NCBI RefSeq assembly: GCF_021018805.1
Contig: NC_086250.1
Coordinates: 68,397,322 to 68,461,321 of the forward strand
Direction of reading: 5' to 3'
Length of the DNA: 64,000 nt
Origin: Prinia subflava
Taxonomy: Eukaryota; Chordata; Aves; Passeriformes; Cisticolidae
Each line of letters begins with the position of its first letter. The stretch's first letter is position 1. The notes beneath the pieces are model-generated. The model ran no database searches. It saw nothing but the letters and a program-made list of their open reading frames with translations, and had not been told where the DNA came from. Positions 13,058 to 25,310 of the stretch are shown here, piece by piece. Made by a program: the position numbers and the translations under genes.

Positions 13058-15505
13058 GGAATATGGCGACTCACATTTCTGAAGTAGTTTAAATATCAAA
13101 GAGATCTCCCCAAAGATTTCCTGAAAGCCCAAGGAGACATAATTTTGATTCCTCAGACAAGACTGAACAGGCTTGAAAACACATTTTGGATTCCAGTGAG
13201 GAAACAAATATTCAGGAGGATGGCAGAGATGATTCGTTGAGTAAATGTAACGCTGGGTGGTGTTGCAAGCAGAGAAAGAATACACAATTCCAGCCTGCCA
13301 GAGTTAAGATGGCAGACTTATGATAAAGAGGCAAGAGAGAAAAAAATATTCTTTAAAGAGAAATGGATAGTTTTACAAATATATCACAGTTCTTGGGCCT
13401 CAGGGGATGATGGAAAAGGTGTGAGGTGACATGGTATAGAAGAACACCACACATAAGAAGCAGGCAGAAACACAGAACTTTGCATCTTGTCAGAAATCCA
13501 TCATAAAAGTAAAAGCAAAGTGGGTTATTTTCACTAATTGGAATACCAGAGCCCTTTGATCTGTCCGGGTCTTGATATTGTTATGTAAGGAGAAATTCCC
13601 ACCACGATGCCAAAGTGGGTTTAACTTCAGCAAAGTTGCTTCAGCTTCTCTACTGGAAACAGCTTCTGCCAATGTTGAAGACAGCTCTGAGAATTCAGGA
13701 GCATTAAAGAGGCTAATGTACTTGAGCTTTGTTCTAATTACTTTTCTTAATAAGTTTTGCTGGACCACTAAGAATAGATGCTGTCCTGGGAACTCCAGCA
13801 CTGCGTTCCTGGGCATAACTTGCAGCAATCAGTGAGCAGAACTTGGAGGCAGAATTACCAACTTGGGCAGCAACTGCAGAAAGTATGTGGCTCTAGCTGC
13901 CCTTACTGTCACCTGACTGCAATATGATGTTGCCCAGAGCCCTTCCCACATAAAGTTAGACGGTCATAAACAGATACCTAGTAAAGGTTACACTATTTCA
14001 TCTAAATTGTTTTGAGAATTGATTTTAATAATAACTGCGAACCCAGGGAGGACAACGAAATTATTACTTCCTTTAGAATAATAAAAAAGAACCAGCTTGA
14101 AAGGAAATAAGTGAATACATGCTAATTTTAGTACAGACTTTCTGTGTTTCACAATAAATTCCTACATTCCTGCATCTAGTCTCATGGATTTACAGGCATT
14201 CAGGACCATCCCTTATTTATCTATTTATTAGCATTGATGTGATCATTCAACACCTCTATGCACACTCCTCAATGCAGTAAGTAATAGAACCAATAACAAC
14301 GTGTCTTTCTATTCAAAGGCATTTATCTCCCTGGTATCAGAGACAAACTCCACTTTCAGAGAACATTCAAATGCCACACTTATTGGAGGGAAAACTCCAC
14401 TCAGAACTGAAGTTCATAAGAGCAAAATGAAGGCATGGGTGTTATGAACACAGGTGATTGATGCACTGTGATTTCATTAATTTCTACTCTAAAAAACATA
14501 TTACAGGAGTTCAAGATTAGCTGTCTCCACCTGGAAACTTTTATATAAGTTTCCACTGCTTGTTTTACACAGGAAATCAAGGATATGTATTCTCCTTTCT
14601 ATTTCTGGTTCTTCAGCTGCTGGAATAAAGATGGTAACACTGATGCAGGGAAGAGATGCTTTATTGAGATGTGCAGTTTGAGCAGCAGCACTAAAACTCC
14701 TCAGTGTTCAGAACATAATGAAAACAGCATTTTCAGTATTGTTGTTTTCCTCCTGAAAAACATGGCTGCTCCACAGCATGGTGTGGTAGGATGTTTCCAC
14801 ACCCATGTTATGATCTGTCTAATAAATCTTTTAATGTTGCCACCAGTTGTGAATTAAATCTCAAACTCATGGAAATATTGTAAATAAGCAAACAGAGTAA
14901 TTACTCCAACTTTATTTATACAGATTGGAATTACAAATTTTAGTTTGACTGGTTTCAATGGCAAGCTAGTAGAAATAACAGCACTAGCTTGATTATCAAA
15001 AGGCCTTAATTTTCAGTGAAAATGCTCTACTGCAGGCTAACAGTGCTGGTTTCCTGTATCTGAAAGCTACAGTACTGGGCCTTATAGTTTGATTTTTATA
15101 AGCCTTATAATGAGGGTGGAGAGCATATACATTCCATTCTTCAGCTGCATTTTTGTTCCACAAAGACTGCAATTTTCAGTCTCTTGAAAATGTAATTATA
15201 GATAATGTTTGCATCAGTGGCAAGAACACAATGAGCACATGGGGCATGAAAACTCCACTCAAATCACATCCTCTTAGGTTACGAAGCTTGTCCTCTGCCA
15301 AGAGTGGAGGCATTTCAACTAGCTAATGTTCAGTATGAAAAGGGTTGTGGTTTATACTAACCCCTACATACATTCCGCTTTTACTTTTCCCATTATTCTA
15401 CTCTTTGCATGGGGAACCTAAATAAACCAGAACAAAGATAAATTGGAGTTATTTGAAAACCTGAAGTCTATAAAAAAAATTTGAAATACAGTGGCTAAAA
15501 ATGTA

Positions 15506-15563
15506 GAGGTGTACACCTCAGTACACCTTGTTCAAATGATCGCGCCTTTTGCAGTTGCAAAAG
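15506..15563. promoter_or_regulatory. Two palindromes in 58 bases, possible cis element
   Basis: GAGGTGTACACCTC (15506-15519) is a perfect 14-base palindrome made of two AGGTGT half-sites of T-box type, followed at once by another TACACCT. CTTTTGCA, a 2-base gap and TGCAAAAG (15546-15563) form a second inverted repeat. Between them lies GATCGCGCC, unusual in this CpG-poor region. A regulatory role is inference. Confidence 0.3.
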
Positions 15564-16606
15564 TAAATCTAGATCAGAACAAGAAGATAGCAAGTGAAAA
15601 GGTATCAATGTTTCATGAGGGGAAGTCACTTTGAGACAAATCAACCAGCTTCAGTTTAGAAATGGGACTGAAGGCTGCTCCAAGCCCAACATGATCAAGA
15701 ATTTCAGAAAGAGAAATCAAGTATTTGATTTGTTCAGAAGACCAAGAAGTATGAACTATTTTAGGGTAAAATGAAATATATGTATCTGATATTTAAAAAA
15801 ATAGTATCAGAGTTCTGCTCATTGTAAGTTAATTATATCGTAAATAAAAGTGATTTTTGCTTCTCTATTCAGCATCTGCCTCAGTAGTAAACCAGAATCA
15901 GTCTGAGACCCAAGTGATCTTGATGCTACTGTTGTGCTTCCTTCAACATATCCATCCCTTGGAGTGCCTTGAGCTCCTTGACTAAGAAAATAAAGCTGCT
16001 TTCTAAACAATGTCTCACATACAGAAAGAAGAACCTACACAGTGTCCCCAAGTCCCTGTGGGGGAGGAACAGGGAGACCCAGAGCTTGATGCCACAGAAT
16101 ATTCCAACCAGCACAAGGGATGAGAACAGGGGGCATTCAGCCAGCAGAGAACCTCCTCTCTCTAAAGCCCACAATTTAACTGCAAGTGTTCTGATGTCGT
16201 TGAACTTACCATTGTAACAGATCAAGATGACTTTTTAAAAAGAATTAAGAAAAATAAAAATAGGAGGATAAATCAACACCTTTAAAGCCCTGAAGTCAAA
16301 TCAGGATAACCCCACAACACACTGTTATAAGCCCTAACTCTCTCTCCCTTTCCATAACTTTCTCTCCATTTCAAAGAGCACCGTCATTCTTAGCGTTAGG
16401 AGCCAGTGCTTGCACTAATTGTGAGTCCTAGCATGCAGCTACCAAAATACTTGTCTTCCAGCAACCCCGGGGAGAAGCACACAGTTGTGTTTCATAAGCA
16501 AAGAGGAGAATCAGACTTAAGCTCTTGTCACACTGAATATGTCCAATCAACATAAATTCTTTGTCTTTATTTGTTCGCGGTGCGTTTGGATGACAGATAC
16601 AGAGTG

Positions 16607-16620
16607 CTTTGAAATCAAAG
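16607..16620. promoter_or_regulatory. Inverted TCF/LEF-like site pair
   Basis: CTTTGAAATCAAAG contains two opposed TCF/LEF core matches (CTTTGA and TCAAAG). A MEIS/TGIF-like TGACAG lies about 15 bases before it, within a locally CpG-containing stretch (16574-16640). Short motif matches occur often by chance. Confidence 0.25.
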
Positions 16621-17972
16621 GGAGCCTGCCCATCGACTCAACGAGCTTTGGATTCAGTCCTTAATTTATTTATAACAACCAGTCTTTCTGGAACCTGAAT
16701 ATTTGAGCTGATTCTAAGCCACTTGTTTTCACTGAGTTTCACCACCAGTTTCGTTGTATCTGTATCAAACACTCTAAGTCAAGTGCTTAGAGAAAAGGTT
16801 GCAATCTACTGAGGCCTCTGTGTAAGACACAGCATCCCCCAGCTTGGTGCTGTTATCTATTTATTGTAAAGGCAAATGCTGTTAATGATGGAAGTCTCAC
16901 CTAAGCACCTCAATGTTGAAGAAAATGCTCACACACAAGGTCTGTCAAAGCTGTAATTTGGGAGGATTGCTTAAAATTTAAGTCCTACTGAGCCTAACCA
17001 GGACTTCTCTCAGTGCTCAATATTCCTGGCTGAAACTCCCCAGCTTGTCACATGGAATTAACAGATGCCCTTGAGAAAGGCATGTTACGTAGATCCACAG
17101 TGATTTGCATCGGGTAAGTAGGGCAACTTGTGGTTGTGGGAAAAAAGAAAACAACATGATAGTATCGTATTTGGTTCACAACTTGTAGACAAGACTGTTT
17201 AAAAAACAGAGCTGAGAGAACCTACTAAAACATCCACTACAAAAATATAAGAAAAACTACTATACTTTTTGAAGCAACGGATCCTCAGAAGAACTAGAAA
17301 ATCACAGTCAGGGCTGATAATTCCAGTCAGCTGGGTCAATGAACCCAGACCAGAAATGCTGGTCATGCTTTCAGGGACTTTCAAAATTTGAATCACTATC
17401 TGGACAGTAAGAATATAAAATCATTAAGCACTTCAGATCTAAGTTCTAGGTGGTTCTCTCCAAGTTCAATAGGTTTCTCTTACTTATCAAAGAAGGAAGA
17501 AAACAAAGTAAGTGTTTTGCAGGTATTTGTGGGAACTTCTTTCACCAGAGAAGCAGGGAAGGAATCACAGTGGTGTTTTTGTGGATATTGAAAGGATAGT
17601 GATAAGGGAGAGCAAAGCAAGGTGGTTCTTAACTCACAAGGTAGAAAAGGGCAGGGAAGGCTGCTTGCTTGAAACATGGATGGATCAGAGCAGGCTGAAG
17701 GCTCCCAGCATTTTAAATAAACATAAGCAGGGAAAAATGCATATTTCAGGGACAGAGAAAAATATGGCATGAAGTGGTAAGAGACTGGAAAAAGAGTTTT
17801 AGCTATGTTGATGGATTTTTAAAGTGCTATGCTAAGGTTCTTCACTGATAAAAAAATAGTCCAGCTAGATCTATGAGGGGTTTCATTATTTACAGCATAT
17901 TATGGAATTGAATAAAAAGGCTCTGTTTGCTGTTCTTGGCAATGTGATTATTTGCTGTTAAATATTTACACC

Positions 17973-17994
17973 TTTTTTTTTTTTTTTTTTTTTT
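17973..17994. repeat. T22 homopolymer
   Basis: Uninterrupted run of 22 T. No retroposon body was identified next to it. Confidence 0.95.
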
Positions 17995-20900
17995 GCCCAA
18001 AGAGTTTTGGGAAAGAAGAGGGAAGTTGATTTATTTTTAAGTTTCCATGAAGCCTTCCAGGTTCACATCCAGAAATTATCAGCAGCATTTTTGCATTTTC
18101 TGGGATGTGGGGCTTTGCTAAGCTTAAAAATAAAACCTTCACTCCTGTTAACACAAATGATGCTCCACTTTTTAAATATAACATTAATTTTAAATGATTA
18201 TTTTCTCTGCTAAGTAATCCCGAATTTGCATCTTATATGCAAGCCTTGCCTAAATACACACCTCTTTCTGCTCCATAATATTCAATTTACCCAGAGGCCA
18301 GGCATCTCTTAACTCCAAATTCACTATTTATGTGTGGCTCCAAACCAAACAGGAAAATCAGAGGCCTGAGTGGCTGAAGTCAGCAGCAGTCCTCTCCACT
18401 GCCTTTCCCCACTTGAGAAGAAATGGAGAGCCAAGGGGTGCTCAGAGACCTTCAAATTCTCTGAAGGCCACCAAAGTAAAGAAGTCTAAGCAGCCCCTGA
18501 TGTGGAGGTGAGGACAGAGAGAGCAAAGAGGCACAGAATCAGCCAAATAGTCTCCAGCTCCTGCAGAGATTCCAGGTAGCAATAAGGGCATCTGAGCAAG
18601 CTGAAAATTGCTCCTTTCTGCATTCCAGAGTGTATCTCTTGCTACATTTGGCCTGCTGTTCATCAAGACAGACAGACAGGCAGCAACGAGGCTGCTGCAG
18701 GACCTCTTCCCAAATCCAAGAAACTGCATGCAGGGGAAGAAAAAGTGACTTGAAGGAGCCTGGAATAATACTTTGAAAACACAGAGATCAGCCAGTGTTC
18801 TTGAAGACTCCTTGGGCAACATTAAGCCTTGTAAGCAATATTTCTTGCTGGAAAATAGGTCTCACTCCCATGTCAATGATGGTTTCAAAGGATGGGTTTG
18901 CATAGGATCTGAAGAGTTGCTATCTTACATTCCAATGACAATGAGAACTCTTTGTCAACATCTGTACGGCCACATTGAACCAGTCATTGCAGGAAGAAAA
19001 AAAGGCTCAAAAATACCCAGAATCTGACCCTAAATCATTATGTTGTACAATACATACTAAGCTATATATACCAAGCTTCGTCCTATTCCAGTGAAATACC
19101 CTAGAAACGGCAAAAACATGGGAATGGTAAGAAGAAGATACAGAAACTCTCAGCTTTTCCTACTCTACACAGCCTTGTCTTGAAGATAAATAAATGTGGT
19201 CTACCAAGTGAGATATTAGGCTTCACTTAGGGGGACAATGAAATCAGGCAAACTCAATTGTTTTAAAAATCTGTAATATAGTGCTGGACTTTCTTCAACT
19301 ATATCCGAGCACAGTTATGAAGCTGCTGCATTTACTCTCTTCTCCACAGGCAACAAACCAACTTAAAAGGGCAAGTTGTACTCTATCTTCTGCAGCCAAA
19401 CAATAGAAATAGCTGTGAAAGCTGAGAGCCCTCAGGCAGTCAGATGAATCCTTCTCTCTGGCAAAGGGGAAAAGATTTGACAAGAGGAGTGGAACCCCCC
19501 CTGCCCCAACTTGAGATGTGCGAACACGCCTCAAAAGAATACCTGCCTAACTCAAACTGACTTATCTTCCATTCCATCATCAAGACAGGCACTCTGCTAG
19601 CAAGGTAGAACAGTATCTGGAAAGTTATTTGCCTCATGTTTTTCCATGATGAAGTTCGCTCTGAGGCAAGCAATGAGAAAAAGGCTGCAAAAACCACGTA
19701 CACGACTGCAATTCATCGTTGAGAGCTGGACAGCCTGGCACGGGATGCAAAGCCCAGAATTATGCATTCCTCATTCAAGCCAAGCTCCTGGAAACCCATC
19801 GGAAGTTTGGCTTGAACACGGACTACAGGCTATAGCTGGTAATAAAACATCAGATAATAGTGCTCTGCGTGTCCAGAGAGGTTCTCTTTTTCTAAGAATT
19901 GCTTCACTTGTCATTGATTTTTCCACATCCTGCAAAAATTAAATGCTAATTTTATTCCTTCCTCTTCCCCCTGGTCCCCTCCCACTCAATACTGATCTCC
20001 AGGAGGAGCTGGCAACACTGAACCTGCCAGAAAAAGCCAGTGCTCACCTGGCAATCCTAAAAATTCAGTGCTTTGAGGAAGAAGTTGAATGACGTGGGTC
20101 AGATTAGGACAAGGGGAATGACTTCTGCATTTTTTTCCTGGAGAGATCATTTAGATCATCTGTGGTTATTCCTTAATTCAGCATTTCTGGTTTTGTGGTC
20201 AAATCTCTGAATATCTTCCCAATCAAGATATTTTCTGGAATCAATTTTAAAGACTAAACGCATACCTAAAGTAATAGTCACTGGGATTTCCTGAACTCTT
20301 TTTCTGTATTTCTTTTTTGTTTTCATGTTTGTTTGCCTGGTTTTTGTTTAATGTAGTTTGGATAGGGCCAATAGAATAAGAGAAACCAGTTTCTAAGCAA
20401 TAAGATCTTGGAAGAAGAAATTAAACTGAATTAAGAAAAAAATTGAAAGTTCATTTACTGACAAATGAAATTAACAGCTTTTCTATCTGTTAATAGAGAC
20501 ATTGCAGACAAAATAAAAGAGCATTTTTATCTCCCTGGAAAACACAACTAGGGGATCAAGTTTACTAAAACTCACGGTGAAATCAAGACAAACCACAGTC
20601 CTGTGACTTGCAACCTCTAGAGCATCTTGTATGACAACCAGGTATAGAACAGGGTTTTCTTTAAGCAATAGCCACCAGGCATGGAATATGTTTGACAACA
20701 TTTCAAACTCCTAATGCTTGTTCTACATTCCATCTGTGTGGAAATATATATAAAAAAAAAAAAAATAAAAGCATTTATTGATAAAGGGCAGAACCAGATG
20801 TCTCTCTCACTAGCAATGAATTGCAGGCGAAGGCTGACAGAGCCAAGCAATTGAATGAGCCAGGAAAAAAAAAAAGGCAGAAGAAGGGAATAGATCATTT

Positions 20901-21113
20901 GATTTTGTAGATTTTCAAATGCAGTTATCCTCTCCAAGAAGCTAATAATTTAAACACCAGCTAAAGAGTGTTTGTATCTGGATATCCCTCTCAAAATCTC
21001 CACTGTTGTCTAGGAGTGAGTACATTTAAGTGGAAAGACATTGAAAAAAATCTGTAAATGAATGTTGCAATGAATTGCTACCTATGACTGCTGGGACAGT
21101 GTTAGGCTTTTCT

Positions 21114-21144
21114 GTTAGTGTGACATTTTCTTTGTCACACTAAC
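21114..21144. repeat. Perfect 12-bp inverted repeat (hairpin)
   Basis: GTTAGTGTGACA, a 7-base loop (TTTTCTT) and TGTCACACTAAC form a perfect 12-bp stem in intronic DNA. No poly-T or gene end suggests a terminator. It is too short for a typical pre-miRNA. Confidence 0.9.
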
Positions 21145-21154
21145 CCACTAGGAT

Positions 21155-21207
21155 AAAATAAAATAATAATAATAATACTAATGTTTAAAAAATAACAATA
21201 AAAAAAA
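21155..21207. repeat. (AAT)n-rich low-complexity tract
   Basis: A run of AAAT and AAT units, then A-rich sequence, directly after the 21114-21144 hairpin. Confidence 0.85.
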
Positions 21208-23736
21208 TCAGTAGATCATTAATGCCATTTCCCTGAAAGAGCAATAGCTACATATCTGGAATAACCATGGTTGTAAATTCTAAAACCTCAGGGTAAGATT
21301 CACACAACAATTTAAGAAATTAACAGAGATGTGAAAATCATAAAGCAAAATTCTCAGGTTGCAGTTGTTTTTTCCCTGTAAAAGCCTGAAGTGGCTCACT
21401 ATGCAGAGGCTGAGGGGAAATCAAGGACATAAATTCCCTGCATGTTCCCCTGCAGAGGATGAGCCCATCCCTGATGCAGTGGGGAGCAGGAGGAGCTGGG
21501 CACAGCTGGGCATGGTGTTTCCTTCCAGGGTAAGCTGGACACAGCTCTCTGCTTCCAGACTAAGCTGAGCAGAAGTGGGCAGGAGCACACCCCTTCCAGC
21601 CTCACCAAAGGCTGGAGCACTCACAGGCATGGACTAAGCCTCTCCACAGCACTGTGCCCCAAGTCCTGCCCTCAGCTGTGACAATATGCTGCCCCTGATA
21701 GAAAGTGATGGGTAAACTCACAAAACATAGCCCAGGAGGCCAGTGCAGGATCTCTCTCACAGCTCTTACACCAATGTTTGTTTCGGAGCATTGTTTTTGA
21801 ACTTGACTTTAAGTATTGCCACCACTTGGTAGGCGAGGGAGAAGCCATCCCAGGGCAGAGAACACACTCAAGATACTCAGATTCTTCAGCTGAGTCGTAA
21901 GAGGCAAGAGAACGCAGCTGTTCTCATCCATATAAACTATTTTTTCATATTTGTGTAAATGGAAAGAAAAAAAAAATCACCAAACAGGCACTATTGGTAC
22001 AGTAGGCAACTCCTTTGTGAATTGGCTCATTTAGGCATTCATTTAAATACAGTAATTAAGATTTAACACAAAACAGAAGCTGCTTTCAGATGTCATTTTG
22101 AAGGCCAGATGATCTCCTCTTTATTAATATTATAATTTTAAACTATTGTCAGCTGAATTTTCAAGAATCAAGCTGTGAGCAGAGAGAATACACTACTGAA
22201 GTGTGTCCTATTTACGTAACCCAGCCTCAATGAAAATGAGAGATTGATTATAAATCTGTTATACAGAGGATGGAGAACTGCACCACTAAATGTCAGGGTG
22301 CTTCATCTGGACATTAGGAGGGATTTTATACCTTCAGCATCTGCCATTCACCTTTTCTATTTAATACCATATGGAAGAACACAACAGCGTTTGAGGCAAC
22401 ATATTTCTGAAAACCTTTATGAGAAAGCCAGCAGCTTACTGCAAATGAAAAATGAAATCCTGAAGGGAGCACAAGCACTTCTCCTCCTTTCCACAGCCAC
22501 GGAGAACGCAAGAACGCGTTGGAAAGCAATTAAAGTATGATGATTCTAAAGGGGAATAATTATTTCACAATTACTTGAGAACATTACATTTATTGCTCCA
22601 ATTAGTTTTTATTTTCCAAACAGGCATTCTTGTTGCTGCATTTTTCTTGTACCTGTGAAGGTTTTTCTTGTTCTCCCACTTCTTTGCTAAGGAAAGCTCA
22701 GCCTTGCTCTCTACGTATATTTCCTATTTTGTGACTTCAGCCTCTGGTCAACCTTACCCTGCCACCAATTTGTTTTAATCAAAGGAAATCATGTCAAGAG
22801 ATGCAATATACTTTGCAACTATATGAACACACAGGAAATAATCCCCTATTGGAAACACAGTGTGTGGAAACAAATAAAAAGAAAGAAAACCAAAACGTTG
22901 CCTCTACATCAGTAAGAAAGAAGTTTTTATTTGCTTAAACTATAAAACAATAATTTTTCTGTAGAATGTTGGCTGGCCCAGGTGTACTGTTCCTATTCCA
23001 GGTGCTTTTAAAAAAGAAAAGATTTTGTACACCTTTCGCCTGTATTGGTTTGGTCAAATATTTTTATACGAATCCATGAATTAATCATGAAATTTGAACA
23101 GTCCAAATGCTCCAAAGATATCAAACATCCTAAAATGCCAATGAAATATTTAGAGTTATCAAAGTTGTTAGAGCAATCATAACTGATGATTAATTTGGAT
23201 GATGAATACGTGTGGAGGAGGCTTAAAACTTGTGAGATCGTATCATAGGAAGTGAAAGATATATTTAAATATTGATGTGCTGAGAGTTATCGTAGGTTCA
23301 CTTCTGAATGAGATTCTAGAAAAGATGATGGGGAGAAGGACACCATGAAATTGTAATTATTTAATAGACATCCAAAGATTTATTTTCCTTTCTGAAGCTT
23401 TTTGAAGCTCCTTGGCAACAGTCAAAAAAATTTCTTCTTTTTTTGCTTTGCTTTTCCTCAGTAGTGGCCCAAGGAACCTGTCACACAGGTAACTTAAGTA
23501 AAAGTCATAATACTTAAAATAAAGCTATTGCTGAATCAAAGTTAGAATAAAATGCCAGTATAAGGATGAGGCTGTGGTCTTAAAAATACTCAACTGTCTG
23601 TTTTCAGTTAGGAAATCATGATTTGATATTCTAGAAACAAAAAAGACCAGAGAGTGGAAAAATTATTTTTGACAGGATATTAAATTTCCCTGCAGTTACA
23701 TTTAAAAAACATAATTTTGTTATCTCCAGTTTTTTG

Positions 23737-23739
<3 letters not shown>

Positions 23740-23767
<28 letters not shown>
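23740..23767. repeat. A28 homopolymer
   Basis: 28 consecutive A. It could be the tail of a plus-strand retroposon, but the upstream sequence shows no recognisable body. Confidence 0.95.
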
Positions 23768-23770
<3 letters not shown>

Positions 23771-25134
23771 AGTCCTATATTGCAGGTTTACTGCTGAAAA
23801 TGAAGTTCTGGATTTCAAAGTGCAAGCATGTCCTGTGGATGATGACATTTCTTATTTACTGAAGAGCAAATACAAACAAAAAGTATCAAAAACTGATCTT
23901 CACTGGCATTTTAATCAGCATATTGCACTTATATCTGATTTTGACTCATTTTTGATTAGAAGAGAAAGAAATTCAAAGGCTAAATATGTTTTCACATTAT
24001 TGCCTTGTAACCCATGCAGTTGAATGTGCACTCTTGAGGCATAATGTATTTTACTGGCATTACAACTGGCTACCAAAAATTAAAGTAAAATTTGAGTTTG
24101 TTTCAGTAGTAACAAACACTGATACTCATTTACATTAAAGGTAATCCCAGGCACTGAAATGTGGAACATGGAATGGCAAAATCTTCTGTGGTATTGCAGA
24201 AATCAGCATGGGGGGGGTTACAACGGTGAGTATTTAATCCTCAAAGCAACCACTTCACAATCATCCAGTTGGCGTGTACATGTAAGCCAGTGAAATCAGC
24301 AAATTACATTGAACTCAGATTTTATAACCTCACTCCATAGCCATTAACCCTCTCCTGCCCTGTCCAAATACACACACACATTTCATCTATACGTTTCACC
24401 TACATGTATCTGTGTATTTTCCTCAGAACTGCCTCTTCCCCGCAGTGCACAACAGCAGTCAAACAATTCCTGATCCTTCCCAGAGCATTCACCAAGCAAG
24501 GGCTCTTTGCAGGCATGGTTAGAGCATCCAGCTTGCCATCTGTCCTCAAGAACAGAAGTTCATGCATTTTTATGCTTCATATCCTAGAGTATCTATTTTC
24601 CAATGCCATGTCATTAATTAATTTTTACGAGTAAATTGCCATTCAGTCACTAACCAGGTACACTGATGCCATGCATACAGTTTAATTATACACAGTCATG
24701 CTCAGTGTATCTGATGTTCTATTTTATTTCTGCTTCGCTATATAGTAACAGCAGCAAAATTTGAAGCAAGCATCATTTAAGAGCCATTAACATTCTCACA
24801 GAGGTAAAAGCATTTTAACTTTGCAATATCAGGCTGGCAGTTAACTTTCACACTAGATATGCACTGAAAGTTATTCCTTGAAAATTCCCCTTTTTCTCTC
24901 TCATTGAGATAACGGATGATTCTGAAAATAAATCCCCTTACAAATAATTTTGAATCGTGCAAAGAAGAAGTGCAAGTCATATTGAATGCTACCAATTTCC
25001 CAAAACTTCTGATATGCCACCAGCATATTAAAAAAAAAAAAAAATCCAGTTTTGCCAATTTGTGCTGTGAAAGAGAACCGTTATACATACATTTTGCTAA
25101 TTGCCTTGCTCTAAAATAGGAAATTCCTTTCTGC

Positions 25135-25310
25135 TGAGGGCTGAACTGAGCTCCACGGAGTGGCCGGAGCAGATGGCGAGGTTAAAAGTTTTGAGCAGCG
25201 CGGTAACCGGGAGCGCGCTCCGCGCCACCCCGGTAGCGCTGCTGGCGGCTCCCCGCCCGCCTGGGGGGCAGCTGGAGGGCAGGGGGCTCGTGTGCCCCCG
25301 ACCCCTGATG
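25135..25310. promoter_or_regulatory. Small CpG-rich patch, possible alternative start or enhancer
   Basis: About 175 bases of GC-rich DNA with clustered CpG (for example GCAGCGCGGTAACCGGGAGC and CGCGCTCCGCGCCACCCCGG) in AT-rich intron, 2.4 kb downstream of the proximal CELF2 exon. The flank carries TGATGCGTAATCA, a near-palindromic bZIP-like site. No convincing exon with a donor was found on either strand. Confidence 0.35.

Larger units (their letters stand above)
13058..25134. other. CELF2 intron, AT-rich, possible regulatory elements
   Basis: No gene is seen. Simple tracts: T22 (17973-17994), A-rich (20752-20765), (AAT)n (21155-21207) and A28 (23740-23767). Palindromes at 15506-15563, 16607-16620 and 21114-21144 are described separately. 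Much of the sequence is AT-rich and low in repeats, as often seen around regulatory genes with conserved noncoding elements, but conservation cannot be judged from one genome. Confidence 0.55.

Noticed and set aside
23640..23767. Processed pseudogene ending in A28
   Set aside because: No recognisable coding remnant or duplication upstream of the A tract.
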